Assembly (NCBI GenBank): GCA_964396375.1
Contig: CAYNEY010000030.1
Coordinates: forward strand, 1 to 64,000
DNA from: FEN-1139 sp964396375
GTDB taxonomy: Bacteria > Myxococcota_A > Polyangia > Polyangiales > Polyangiaceae
Length of the DNA: 64,000 bases
Direction: 5' to 3'
Under the pieces are notes generated by a model that worked only from the letters and a program-made list of their open reading frames with translations, did not search any database and was not told the DNA's origin. Positions within the stretch are counted from its first letter, which is position 1. Each line of letters starts with the position of its first letter. The position numbers and the translations under genes were made by a program. Positions 27,806 through 36,267 of the stretch are shown piece after piece.

Positions 27806-28579
27806 GTGTCACGTCGCGTCCGATTACGACAGCCAATCCCGGCAACGCGGGACGCACTCTGGGAGGCCTGCGCGAGCCAGGAAGGCCTCGAGCTCTGGCA
27901 GGCCGACGAGGTGCACGGAACGCTCGCAGTCGACTCGGAAGTGACCTTATCCTGGCCGGAGCTCGGGCTCGGGCTCGCGCTTCGGGTGCTCGAGGTGCAC
28001 CCGAAGCAAAGGATCGTGTTTGGTGCTGGTGGAACCACGCTCACCCTTACGGTCGAGGAGCAAGCGCTCGTGCTCAGCCACGAGGGTCTGCGAACCGAAG
28101 ACGAAGAGCAGGGGATGGCATCGGCCTGGCAGATCTCCCTCGCGCTGCTCGGATATGCACTCTCGTGCTACCCAGCCCGTCCCCGGCGGGCTCGCTGGCT
28201 GATGCGACCGCTCCCGGCCAGTGCCCTTCTGTGTCACTACTACTTCACCGACCGACGTGGGCTCGCCGCCTGGCTCACCGAAGAGGGCGAGATCGGCGAG
28301 GTGGGGAGTCGCTGTGTGCTTCGGCTCGGCGCGCACCGCATCATCGAGGGACCGGTCTTGGCGCACGTCCCGGGGCGGGATCTGGCAGTTGGCTGGGAGA
28401 ATCAAGCGTCATGCTTGGTCCTTAGGACTTTTCCGGCCCTTCACTCCAACCAGGAGCGCCTGGCCGCCCTCTGCTGGTCGCGTTGGGACGACCAAGCCTT
28501 CGATCCAGCCTGGCTCGGGCACTTCGAGCGTGCCCTCACGCGCCTCGAGCAACGCTTGACGGCGCGCGGTCAGGCCTGA
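27806..28579 (+). CDS. SRPBCC-superfamily protein (possible double START-like domain)
   Basis: This 257-residue protein opens with 'RRVRLRQPIPATRDALWEAC', the first strand and helix of the SRPBCC/AHSA1 fold. It continues with the usual strand pattern ('SWPELGLGLALRVLEVHPKQ'). The second half (from about residue 135) contains 'YYFTDRRGLAAWLTEEGEIG' and may be a second SRPBCC unit. These folds bind hydrophobic ligands, but no ligand can be inferred. The start is a GTG preceded by GAGGT. The stop lies 5 bp before a 32-bp tandem repeat array. Confidence 0.6.
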   Translation: MSRRVRLRQPIPATRDALWEACASQEGLELWQADEVHGTLAVDSEVTLSWPELGLGLALRVLEVHPKQRIVFGAGGTTLTLTVEEQALVLSHEGLRTEDEEQGMASAWQISLALLGYALSCYPARPRRARWLMRPLPASALLCHYYFTDRRGLAAWLTEEGEIGEVGSRCVLRLGAHRIIEGPVLAHVPGRDLAVGWENQASCLVLRTFPALHSNQERLAALCWSRWDDQAFDPAWLGHFERALTRLEQRLTARGQA

Positions 28580-28583
28580 GCCG

Positions 28584-28790
28584 CAGCACCGCGCGAGCTT
28601 CACTCACGACCCCGACAGCACCGCGTGCGCTTCACTCACGACCCCGACAGCACCGCGCGAGCTTCACTCACGATCCCGACAGCACCGCGCGAGCTTCACT
28701 CACGATCCCGACAGCACCGCGTGCGCTTCACTCACGACCCCGACAGCACCGCGCGAGCTTCACTCACGATCCCGACAGCACCGCGCGCCC
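28584..28790. repeat. 32-bp tandem array, six units plus a partial, derived from the FGE-gene 3' end
   Basis: Units start at 28584, 28616, 28648, 28680, 28712 and 28744, with a partial unit at 28776. Two sites vary (GCGAGC or TGCGC, and GACCCC or GATCCC). Read on the minus strand each unit carries the codons for CCRDRE and a stop, which is the end of the neighbouring gene (stop at 28760). The array is therefore tandem duplication of a gene terminus. There are no spacers, so it is not CRISPR. Confidence 0.92.
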
Positions 28791-29629
28791 GTCGAGTAAT
28801 CGAAGTACGAGGGAGCGTGCGACGAGATCTTGGCCTCACAGCCCTGGGTGGTGCCCCGGGCATAGAAACCACCAACGAAGATCCCCGCGTCGTCATCCAC
28901 CCACTCATCGAGGTTGCCCACCATGTCAAAGAGCCGATCGCGACCCCAGCGACTCGCGCACGCGGGGAGCGCGCCGGTCAAAACGAGCAGCGGACTCTCT
29001 CCCTCCGCCACCAGATTCAGGCGGGGATCGAGGTGTCCGAGTGAGGAGTTGCCATGCAACACAGCCGCTGGGTGGAGCTGACGCGCGACGTTACAGACAT
29101 TCTTTCGGTACTCCATGCCATACGGGAACTTGTGATCGCGTTCGCCGCGGCAGGCGCGCTTCCACTCATCGAGACGGCACAGCCGTTTGCCTGCGCGTTC
29201 ACAGCTGAGGCGAGCGGTCTCGCGGGACAGATAGCCCTGCGGGACCACATGAGGCCGGCTCTGCGCCCGTGGGCGAAACGCCTGGCTTCTCTGCAGCACG
29301 GAGAGTTCCGGCAACGGAAACTGACGCGCGCGCTCATCTCCCCAGAGGCCCCGCTCCACCTGCCAGATGGAAAGCACGCGCGCGAGCACCGCCGGTACCG
29401 GGGGATAGTACGGTGAGAGGGGCTCGGCGCTCCCCGCATCGACAAGCGAGATCTCGAAGCGATCGACGCAGCTTACGCCAGTGTCGACCATATCGTGCGG
29501 ACACGGGCTGGCCGCGGCCGACGCCGCCCAGAACAAGCAGGCGAACCAGGTCTGCCATCCGAAGACACCTTGGCCTCGGCGTTTCGGCTTCTGGACGATT
29601 CGCCTTGGGCTCGGACTCATGCGCCTCAT
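28760..29629 (-). CDS. Formylglycine-generating-enzyme-like (SUMF1/FGE-sulfatase) domain protein
   Basis: This 289-residue exported protein has a hydrophobic leader (WFACLFWAASAAASPCP). The FGE-sulfatase fold is marked by 'ETARLSCERAGKRLCRLDEW', 'KRACRG', 'FPYG', 'DMVGNLDEWV', 'GGFYARG' and 'GARCC'. True FGEs oxidise a sulfatase Cys, but many family members are non-catalytic lipoprotein-type binding proteins. I cannot confirm the copper-site cysteines here. Its ATG overlaps the YqgE stop in an ATGA junction, so translation is coupled. Its last seven codons lie in the tandem array. Confidence 0.8.
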   Translation of the reverse strand: MRRMSPSPRRIVQKPKRRGQGVFGWQTWFACLFWAASAAASPCPHDMVDTGVSCVDRFEISLVDAGSAEPLSPYYPPVPAVLARVLSIWQVERGLWGDERARQFPLPELSVLQRSQAFRPRAQSRPHVVPQGYLSRETARLSCERAGKRLCRLDEWKRACRGERDHKFPYGMEYRKNVCNVARQLHPAAVLHGNSSLGHLDPRLNLVAEGESPLLVLTGALPACASRWGRDRLFDMVGNLDEWVDDDAGIFVGGFYARGTTQGCEAKISSHAPSYFDYSTGARCCRDRE

Positions 29630-30216
29630 GCCGAGCCGACGGTCCGCGACGCGAAGGCGATGGGTGAGAGCCCGACGCGAGCATAGCCGCTCTCCCAGAC
29701 CCGAGAGCGCGGTATCCGAAGGACCAGCTCTGCGTCGAGATCGGTCGGGAGCCAAGCGCCGTGCCGGATCTCCTCTTCGAGCTGCCCAGGACCCCAGCCG
29801 GCGTAGCCCGCCAAGCCCACCACACCGAGCGCTGGCCGTCCCTCGCCGATCGCCTCGAGCACCCGGCGCGAGGCCGTAGCCATGATGTCCGGTCCAACCT
29901 CGAATTGGCCCTCCAAACCGTCGAAGGCGGAGCTGGTTGGGTACATCAACCAGACTTGTTCCTGCGAGACGGGGCCTCCCGTCCGCACCACCCCTGGAAT
30001 GTCGGGCGCGCTGGTACTGACCTCGGCACGCACCAAGAGCTCACCGAGCGGCATGATCTCACGGCCGTTGATCACCCACCCAAAGGCACCCTCCGGACCG
30101 TGGGAGGCGAGCAACACCACCGCACGGTCGAAATTGGGGTCACCGAGCGGCGGAGCCGCGACCAGAAGACCGGGGGCGAGCGCGGAGGTCACAGCAAGCA
30201 AGGTAGCAACGACCAT
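29626..30216 (-). CDS. YqgE/AlgH family protein
   Basis: This 196-residue protein has the UPF0301 core 'GDPNFDRAVVLLASHGPEGAFGWVING', then 'PDIPGVVRTGGPVSQEQVW' and 'LGVVGLAGYAGWGPGQLEEEI'. A hydrophobic N terminus (VVATLLAVTSALAPGLLVAA) suggests an exported or membrane-anchored version. That is unusual for this mostly cytosolic family. The molecular function of YqgE proteins is not established. It shares an ATGA overlap with the downstream FGE-domain gene. Confidence 0.88.
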   Translation of the reverse strand: MVVATLLAVTSALAPGLLVAAPPLGDPNFDRAVVLLASHGPEGAFGWVINGREIMPLGELLVRAEVSTSAPDIPGVVRTGGPVSQEQVWLMYPTSSAFDGLEGQFEVGPDIMATASRRVLEAIGEGRPALGVVGLAGYAGWGPGQLEEEIRHGAWLPTDLDAELVLRIPRSRVWESGYARVGLSPIAFASRTVGSA

Positions 30217-30242
30217 CGGTCACCGCAATCCCGTCCCACGGC

Positions 30243-31064
30243 TCAGCCGATCACGAGGCCTGCGTAGCCGACCACGCTGCTGTGGTCACCGGTGACCATC
30301 CCCGAGTGCCGGTATTCGATCAGCTCGGCCCGCGTCTGACCCAGAAACCGCGCAGCAAAGAGCAGGACCGTCACCGGAACCAGGCCGCACATGGTGATCC
30401 GATGGTCGTGGACCGTGCGGTACAGGCGCGCTGGATCGACGGCGAGGATGGCAGAAAGCGCCCGCTCGTCGAGCCCCGCCGCCTCGGCAGCGGGAAGATA
30501 GTGCGACATGTCGCTGCTCGCACAGATCAAGACCGCCCGCCCCGCGGCGCGCTCCGCCTCCACGGTCCGAGCCAGGATTTCCCCCACCCGTTCACAGAGC
30601 TGCAGCGGCAGGGTCGAGGTGCAGACCGGCACCACGCGGACCTCGGGCTGAAAGAAACGTAAAATTGGCAACAGCACCTCGATCGCGTGCTCGCGGGCGT
30701 GCGCCACGTCATCGAGTTCGAAGCCCTCCGCCGAGGCCAGTTGCTGCGCGAGGCGATGCTCCACCGGCACGGCATACGAGCCGCAACCGTAGGCCGAGGC
30801 CGCACTGACCGCGAGGGGTGCACCGCGGCCTGTGTGGTTTGGACACATCACCACCACCTGTTCGGGGACAATCACCGAGCCGAGCGTACGTCCCGCGACC
30901 GCTCCCGAGTACTGCCATCCCGCATGGGGCGTCACCACCCCCAATGCAGCACGAGGCTTCGGTCGCTCACCGATCATCGCCTCCAGCTCCGCCCGCTGCT
31001 CCCCTTCGTCACGCGGGTAGAAGCGACCGCTCACCGCTGGGGTGCGCAGGTGAACCTGGTGCAT
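30243..31064 (-). CDS. MEMO1-family protein (AmmeMemoRadiSam system protein B)
   Basis: This 273-residue protein starts at 31064, with AAAGGG upstream. Conserved blocks are 'RTPAVSGRFYP', 'VTPHAGWQYSGAVAGRT', 'CPNHTGRG', 'SSDMSHYLP' and the C-terminal 'VVGYAGLVIG'. Histidines in PHAGW, NHTG and DMSHY correspond to the metal-site positions of the family. In many bacteria it accompanies an AMMECR1 protein and a radical SAM enzyme. Neither is present in this window, so the pathway role is open. Confidence 0.92.
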   Translation of the reverse strand: MHQVHLRTPAVSGRFYPRDEGEQRAELEAMIGERPKPRAALGVVTPHAGWQYSGAVAGRTLGSVIVPEQVVVMCPNHTGRGAPLAVSAASAYGCGSYAVPVEHRLAQQLASAEGFELDDVAHAREHAIEVLLPILRFFQPEVRVVPVCTSTLPLQLCERVGEILARTVEAERAAGRAVLICASSDMSHYLPAAEAAGLDERALSAILAVDPARLYRTVHDHRITMCGLVPVTVLLFAARFLGQTRAELIEYRHSGMVTGDHSSVVGYAGLVIG

Positions 31065-31128
31065 GGTAACCGACCCTTTCCTCGCCGTTGAGCCTACCTC
31101 GCCGAGCCTGAAGCGCCAAGGTCGAACC

Positions 31129-32658
31129 TCACCCGTGCCACGGCACGATGAAGCGCCGAAGGTAGCCGCGGGTCCGATTCTCGATGCTGATGGTGAGGCT
31201 GCCATCGGCGCCGTAAGCGTAGGTTTCAATGATGTCTTCGCTGTCGAAGCGCTCCGAGCGGCACACGGGCACTTGGGTCAGATCTTCCTCGGCGGCCAGG
31301 CTCGGATCGTACGGGAACCGAATGTCCACCCAGGGGGTGAGATCACCGGCGGGTTGACCCTCGTGATCGAGCTCCGTGCACTCGACGAACCGAAGATGCC
31401 CGACCGCATGCATGGGCCGATAGCTGCGCGATACCACGATCGGGGCATTTTTCTCGCCGCGGGTGTCCTTGAGCAGGATCGGATCGAAAACCTTCGCACG
31501 GCCCCCCTCGCCCTCACGCCACACCCCGAAGTTGCGCGTCACCGACTCTCGGACGAAGACCCCAGCGTCCTGATCGGCGGCGATGGCCAACCCAACCGCC
31601 GTGGCCGCATGCGGCTGCGGTGCCATCTGGATCTTCCTTCCGTACAAACGCCGGAGCGCCCGCGTGACCCCAGGGAAGGCCGTCGCGCCGCCCACCAGGT
31701 ACACGGCCCCAAGTTCCCTCGGGTTGTTGGGATCGATGCCGAACGCCTCGAGGCTGCCGAAGACCTTCTCCAGGAGGTCGGTGGTGCGATCCACGAGCGG
31801 CTGGCACCGGTCGTAGATCAACGCGACATCGAGCACCACCGGCTCGGTCTCGGGGAGGCTGCGGGTGAGGTCGACCAAAAGCCTCCGACTCGAGGCGGTG
31901 AGCCCTTCCTTGGCCTCACGACAGGTCTCGAGCAGCCGTGCGCGCGTGCTGCGGTCGAGACCGGCCGGGTCGATACCAAGATGCGCCAGCGCCAGCTCGA
32001 GGATCACCTGGTCGAAATCATCGCCACCGAGCGCGCCGATCCCCTCGGTGCGCAGCAACTCGAAGCGCCGGTCGACCAGGGACACCGCCGAGGTGTCAAA
32101 GGTACCTCCGCCAAGATCGTAGACCACCACGTACCGCTTGGGCGAGCGCCGCGAGGCTCCGATGGTCTCGTGGGCGAACTCGATGGCGGCCGCGGTCGGC
32201 TCGTTCAGCATGCCGACCACGCGGAACCCAGCGCGGGTGAAGGCCTCGAGGGTCAAGTAGCGCTGCCCGGTGTTGGCGTTGGCCGGCACCGCTACCATCG
32301 CCTCCAGCGGCTCATCAGCGTCGAGGTTCAGGTTGCTGCGCTCGATCAGCATGTAGCGAACGAAGCGCAGGTAATCGGTGACCAGATCCAGCGCTGCGTG
32401 ACCCGTGGTGAGTTCGGGCACCGGATCTTCGGGCGACAGGTTGCTGATCACGCGCTTGATCGAGCGGATCGCGGCCCGCTCGAGTTCGAGCGGCGCGGTG
32501 TCCCAGCCAAACTCCAAGTGGTCGCGACCGGAGAAGGCGATCCCTGGAAGGAAGTCGACGAAACCGCGGGGAGTGTCGAAGGTCGCCACCGGGTAGCGCC
32601 CATGCCCCACCGCGGCTACCACCGTTCGCGTCGTGCCGAAGTCGATTCCCAATCGCAT
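31129..32658 (-). CDS. Hsp70-like protein lacking a canonical substrate-binding domain
   Basis: This 509-residue protein starts at the MRLGIDFGTTRT methionine. The full actin-like ATPase domain is recognisable: GIDFGTTRTVVA, 'MVAVPANANTGQRYLTLEA', 'YDLGGGTFDTSAVSL', 'GGDDFDQVI', 'VYLVGGATAFPGV'. After residue about 370 it diverges from DnaK into a beta-rich tail of about 140 residues, with no lid helices. Such Hsp70-like proteins are common in myxobacteria and Planctomycetes, and clients are unknown. It lies between a GH3 gene and a MEMO1 gene on the same strand. Confidence 0.9.
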   Translation of the reverse strand: MRLGIDFGTTRTVVAAVGHGRYPVATFDTPRGFVDFLPGIAFSGRDHLEFGWDTAPLELERAAIRSIKRVISNLSPEDPVPELTTGHAALDLVTDYLRFVRYMLIERSNLNLDADEPLEAMVAVPANANTGQRYLTLEAFTRAGFRVVGMLNEPTAAAIEFAHETIGASRRSPKRYVVVYDLGGGTFDTSAVSLVDRRFELLRTEGIGALGGDDFDQVILELALAHLGIDPAGLDRSTRARLLETCREAKEGLTASSRRLLVDLTRSLPETEPVVLDVALIYDRCQPLVDRTTDLLEKVFGSLEAFGIDPNNPRELGAVYLVGGATAFPGVTRALRRLYGRKIQMAPQPHAATAVGLAIAADQDAGVFVRESVTRNFGVWREGEGGRAKVFDPILLKDTRGEKNAPIVVSRSYRPMHAVGHLRFVECTELDHEGQPAGDLTPWVDIRFPYDPSLAAEEDLTQVPVCRSERFDSEDIIETYAYGADGSLTISIENRTRGYLRRFIVPWHG

Positions 32659-32699
32659 GGAGCGTCCCCGAGAGGCCTCCATTCTGTGACAAAAATCAG

Positions 32700-34652
32700 C
32701 TACGGGTCAACTTTGGACTGGTCGACCGGTGGGCTCACTTGCTCCATTGGTCCCATCGCGAGGCCCATTCCATAGGGATATTCTGGTATCTTGGCGGTAT
32801 TCTGAGGATCGAAGGGGAGCTGTCCCACATCCTTCGGCCAGGTGTGCGAGAGCTTGCCACCCGGAGGGACATCGCCAAACAGCACATCGGCGACCCCTTG
32901 GCCTTCACTGCCCGGGAGCCACACGACCAGGAGCGCGTCAGCGAGATCCTTCACCCGCCCGAGCACCAGCGGGCGCCCCGTGACCAAGACCACCACCACC
33001 CGGCGACTGGTCGCGCGGGCGGCCTCGACCAGCGCCAGATCGGCCGGGTCGATCACGGGGTTCGGGTTGTCCCCCGCCGCTTCCGCGTAAGGACGCTCAC
33101 CGATCACGACCACCGCCACGTCGGCGTCCTTGGCGCTCCCGACCGACAGTCGCGCGCCGGGACCAAGCGCGCGCCGGATCCCCTGGAGGATGGTCGTCCC
33201 TTCGGTGATCGGTCCTTCGGCACCCTGCCACTCGATGGTCCAGCCGCCGCATTGGCGCCCAAGATCGTCGGCGCTCTTGCCGAGCACCAGCAGATGCCCG
33301 CTAGACTTGGCGAGGGGGAGCAGCGCGTTGTCGTTCTTGAGCAGGACAGCGGAGGCCGCCACCGCGCGCCGCGCAAGCGCCCGGTGCTCTCCCGAGCCTA
33401 GGACCGAGAGCGGCACCGTGGGACGGGCGCTCTCGAACAGCCCGAGCTCGCACTTGACCGAAAGCACGCGCGACACCGCCTCGTCAATGCGAGACATGGG
33501 GATCCTATCCCCAGCCAGCCGCCGGAGCGTCCGCGCAAGAGCGCGGAAGTCGTTGGGGCCCATCACCATATCGATCCCTGCGAGAAGCGCCCGCTCCACC
33601 TGCTCGGCGTAGTTGCCTGGGAGACGCTCCAGGGCTGCGTAATCGGAGACCAGGATGCCGGAGAAGCCCATCTGGGTGCGCAGCATGTCGGTGAGGAGCG
33701 CGCGGTGCTCGTGCATCATCACGCCGTTCACGCTGCTGTAAGAGGCCATCACGCTCCCCACCCCCGCGTCGATCGCCGCCTGATACTGCCGGAGGTGGTG
33801 CAAGAGGAGCTGCTCGGCCGTGACCACCGTGTTGCCGCGATCGCGCCCACCGTGCGTCCCGCCGTCGCCCACGAAGTGCTTGGCACAGGCCAGCACCGAG
33901 GTCGGCCGTTGGCCGAGGCGCGCCCCCTGCAAACCTCGGATCAGCGCGGGGCCGAGCAACTCAGCGAGCTCGCTCGATTCACCGAACGCTTCATAGGTAC
34001 GTCCCCATCGAAGATCCCGCGCTGCTGCCACCACCGGTGCGAACGACCAGCGGATCCCGGTCGCAGCCACCTCGGCGGCGGTCGCAGCTCCGATCGCCTC
34101 GACCAGCGCCGGATCGCGGCTGCAGCCGAGCCCGATCGGGTGCGGGAAGATAGTGGCGCCTTTCACGTTGTTGTGGCCGTGCACGGCGTCGATGCCGTAA
34201 AGAAGCGGGATGCCCCGCGGGGTGCGGCGCGCCATCTGCTCATAACCCTCGACCATCGCGCGCCATGCCAGCGGTTCGTTGCGCTGCGGGCCCGAGCCGC
34301 CTCCGGACAGCACCGAGCCGAGAAAGAATGCTCGGATTTCCTCGGGATTGCGGAGCGCGCTCCGATCAGGCTGAATCAGCTGCCCGAGCTTCTCATCCAG
34401 GGTCATCCGTCCGAGCAGCTCGGACACGCGCCCCGCGCACCCTTCACCCACGCGAAAACGGCCAGCACTGCCGGTCCAGCTCGGTGCCAACCAACGCTCG
34501 ACCATCGGGGGGGGCGGCCCATCCAATTCGGGTGGACTTCGGAGAGTTCGTGCCGGAGGGGTGCCGACACCTTCGTGCATGCGCGCACCCCCGCAGCCAA
34601 ACACCGTGAGCGTCGTGGTGAGAAGAAGTCCCACAATGCCGAGCCAGATCAT
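32700..34652 (-). CDS. Glycoside hydrolase family 3 (beta-glucosidase-like) lipoprotein
   Basis: This 650-residue enzyme has a leader ending LTVFGCGG (lipobox). It contains the GH3 N-terminal barrel: 'MTLDEKLGQLIQPD', 'GIPLLYGIDAVHGHNNVKGA', 'VLACAKHFVGDGGT'. The nucleophile is probably D337 in GFSGILVSDY. The C-terminal domain follows ('ASAVLLKNDNALLPL', 'AVVVIGERPYAEAAGD', 'GRPLVL'). It should release terminal beta-linked glucose or xylose from oligosaccharides outside the cytoplasm, close to BglX/ExoI-type enzymes. The start at 34652 gives the cleanest signal peptide. It is divergent from the Ser/Thr kinase gene. Confidence 0.92.
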   Translation of the reverse strand: MIWLGIVGLLLTTTLTVFGCGGARMHEGVGTPPARTLRSPPELDGPPPPMVERWLAPSWTGSAGRFRVGEGCAGRVSELLGRMTLDEKLGQLIQPDRSALRNPEEIRAFFLGSVLSGGGSGPQRNEPLAWRAMVEGYEQMARRTPRGIPLLYGIDAVHGHNNVKGATIFPHPIGLGCSRDPALVEAIGAATAAEVAATGIRWSFAPVVAAARDLRWGRTYEAFGESSELAELLGPALIRGLQGARLGQRPTSVLACAKHFVGDGGTHGGRDRGNTVVTAEQLLLHHLRQYQAAIDAGVGSVMASYSSVNGVMMHEHRALLTDMLRTQMGFSGILVSDYAALERLPGNYAEQVERALLAGIDMVMGPNDFRALARTLRRLAGDRIPMSRIDEAVSRVLSVKCELGLFESARPTVPLSVLGSGEHRALARRAVAASAVLLKNDNALLPLAKSSGHLLVLGKSADDLGRQCGGWTIEWQGAEGPITEGTTILQGIRRALGPGARLSVGSAKDADVAVVVIGERPYAEAAGDNPNPVIDPADLALVEAARATSRRVVVVLVTGRPLVLGRVKDLADALLVVWLPGSEGQGVADVLFGDVPPGGKLSHTWPKDVGQLPFDPQNTAKIPEYPYGMGLAMGPMEQVSPPVDQSKVDP

Positions 34653-34792
34653 GGTTTTCCCTAGCAGAGGCCGCCCCCACCATGGAAGCTTCACGAAACC
34701 CACCAGGTCACAATACCGGCCCCGCGACCGCACCTCACCGCCCGGTCGGAGGATTACCGCAGCATTTGAAGTAAGTGAGGGAGGATGATACC

Positions 34793-36241
34793 GTGGGCTG
34801 TCCGTTGGAGGGCTGTCACAGGGTGACCGACGTTGGGACCATCCTCAGCAATCGATACCGACTGCTCCGGCAGCTCGGACGCGGTGGCATGGGTTCGGTG
34901 TGGATCGCAGAACACCTCACTTTGAAGTCGGAGGTGGCGGTCAAGCTGATCGATCCGGCCATCGCTGAGAGCCCTGAGGCGCTGGGGCGATTCATGCGTG
35001 AGGCCCAGGCCTCGGCGGCGCTGCGCAGCCCGCATGTGGTGCAGGTCCTCGACTACGGGGTGGACGGCGGGGTGCCCTTCATCGCCATGGAGCTTCTGCA
35101 CGGGGAGAGCCTCGGTCAGCGGCTGGAGCGGGAGCGGCGTCTCTCCCCCGAGGCCACGGCGCGGATCCTCGGGCACGTGGCGCGCGCCATCGGTCGGGCC
35201 CACGAGGCGGGGATCGTGCATCGGGATCTCAAGCCGGACAACATCTTCCTCGTCCAAAACGACGATGAAGAGGTGGCCAAGGTGCTTGATTTTGGCATCG
35301 CCAAGGGAACTCCCCTCGGCCTTGCCACCACCGACGGGCTCGGCGCGACCCGCACCGGGGCCATCCTTGGCACTCCGTACTACATGAGCCCCGAGCAGAC
35401 CGAGGGCTCCCGCCAGATCGACCACCGCACGGATCTCTGGAGCCTCGGAGTGATCGCCTTCGAGTGCCTCACGGGCAGTCGTCCCTTCGACGGGGAGACC
35501 CTCGGGGGGATCATCATGGCGATTTGTGCCCGTCCCATCGTGGTGCCATCGACAATCGCTGTGGTGCCGACCGGCTTCGACGAGTGGTTCGCCCGCGCCA
35601 CCGCTCGCAACCCCGAAGAGCGTTTCGCGAGTGCCAAGGATCAGGCCCACGCGCTCCGACAGGTGTGCTCGGGTCACGGGATGCCCCTCGGCGCACCCCC
35701 CGATGGACGCATGGGATCGGGGCGTTGGGGAGACTCGAGCCCGGACATGATGACCACCGGCGGGCTCGGCGTCGTGACCTTCACCGAAGGCAACCAGGCC
35801 AATGCGGTGACCGGCAGCGCCACACGGCGGGTGCCACTCGCGCTCGTCGCGACCTTGATCGGCGCGCCCTTGCTCGCGCTCGGCGGAGGCCTTGCCTACT
35901 TTTTGTTGCGCCAGCCCCCTGAACCAGAAAGCATCACCACCAGTGTGGCCTCGCCAGCCACCCCGCCCTCCTTCCCGCTCCCGGTGGCCTCGCCGGCCGT
36001 CTCTGCGCACACCGAGCCGAATGTGGTGCAGGTGGCCAGCGTCATCCCTCCCACCGTAGTCCCGAGCGCGGCGCCGGATGCGGGCACCTCGAGCGCAGCA
36101 ATCGGCAGCAGCACCGCACCAAGACTCCCGGTGGTCGCCCGGCCACAGGTGCGTCCTTCACCAGTGACCGCCCCGAAGCCCACCGCGAGCAGCACGCCCC
36201 CCGCCACCACCGCGAAGAGGCGTCCCACCTCCATCTACTGA
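34793..36241 (+). CDS. Membrane-anchored Ser/Thr protein kinase
   Basis: This eukaryotic-type Hanks kinase has 482 residues from the GTG at 34793. That start was chosen because GGGAGG lies 8 nt upstream; a GTG at 34775 is the alternative. It has GRGGMGSVW (glycine loop), K51 in VAVK, HRDLKPDN with catalytic D145, DFG with D166, and 'GTPYYMSPEQ'. A single transmembrane helix (about residues 345-368) precedes a Pro/Ser/Thr-rich exterior tail. The downstream TPR protein follows within 27 bp and the rest of the cluster overlaps codon by codon. The kinase may sense or control that envelope system. Confidence 0.93.
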   Translation: MGCPLEGCHRVTDVGTILSNRYRLLRQLGRGGMGSVWIAEHLTLKSEVAVKLIDPAIAESPEALGRFMREAQASAALRSPHVVQVLDYGVDGGVPFIAMELLHGESLGQRLERERRLSPEATARILGHVARAIGRAHEAGIVHRDLKPDNIFLVQNDDEEVAKVLDFGIAKGTPLGLATTDGLGATRTGAILGTPYYMSPEQTEGSRQIDHRTDLWSLGVIAFECLTGSRPFDGETLGGIIMAICARPIVVPSTIAVVPTGFDEWFARATARNPEERFASAKDQAHALRQVCSGHGMPLGAPPDGRMGSGRWGDSSPDMMTTGGLGVVTFTEGNQANAVTGSATRRVPLALVATLIGAPLLALGGGLAYFLLRQPPEPESITTSVASPATPPSFPLPVASPAVSAHTEPNVVQVASVIPPTVVPSAAPDAGTSSAAIGSSTAPRLPVVARPQVRPSPVTAPKPTASSTPPATTAKRRPTSIY

Positions 36242-36267
36242 TCTGGTCCTTCACCTCTCGAGGCTCG

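Noticed and set aside
28584..28790. CRISPR array
   Set aside because: The 32-bp units are contiguous with no spacers, and no cas genes are present. It is a gene-end tandem duplication.
28483..29208. Plus-strand repeat protein (ASLTTPTAPRALHSRPRQH-type units)
   Set aside because: It is a shadow of the 32-bp array and is antisense to the FGE-domain gene.
31063..32775. 570-codon frame opposite the Hsp70-like gene
   Set aside because: It has no recognisable motif and is antisense to intact ATPase motifs.
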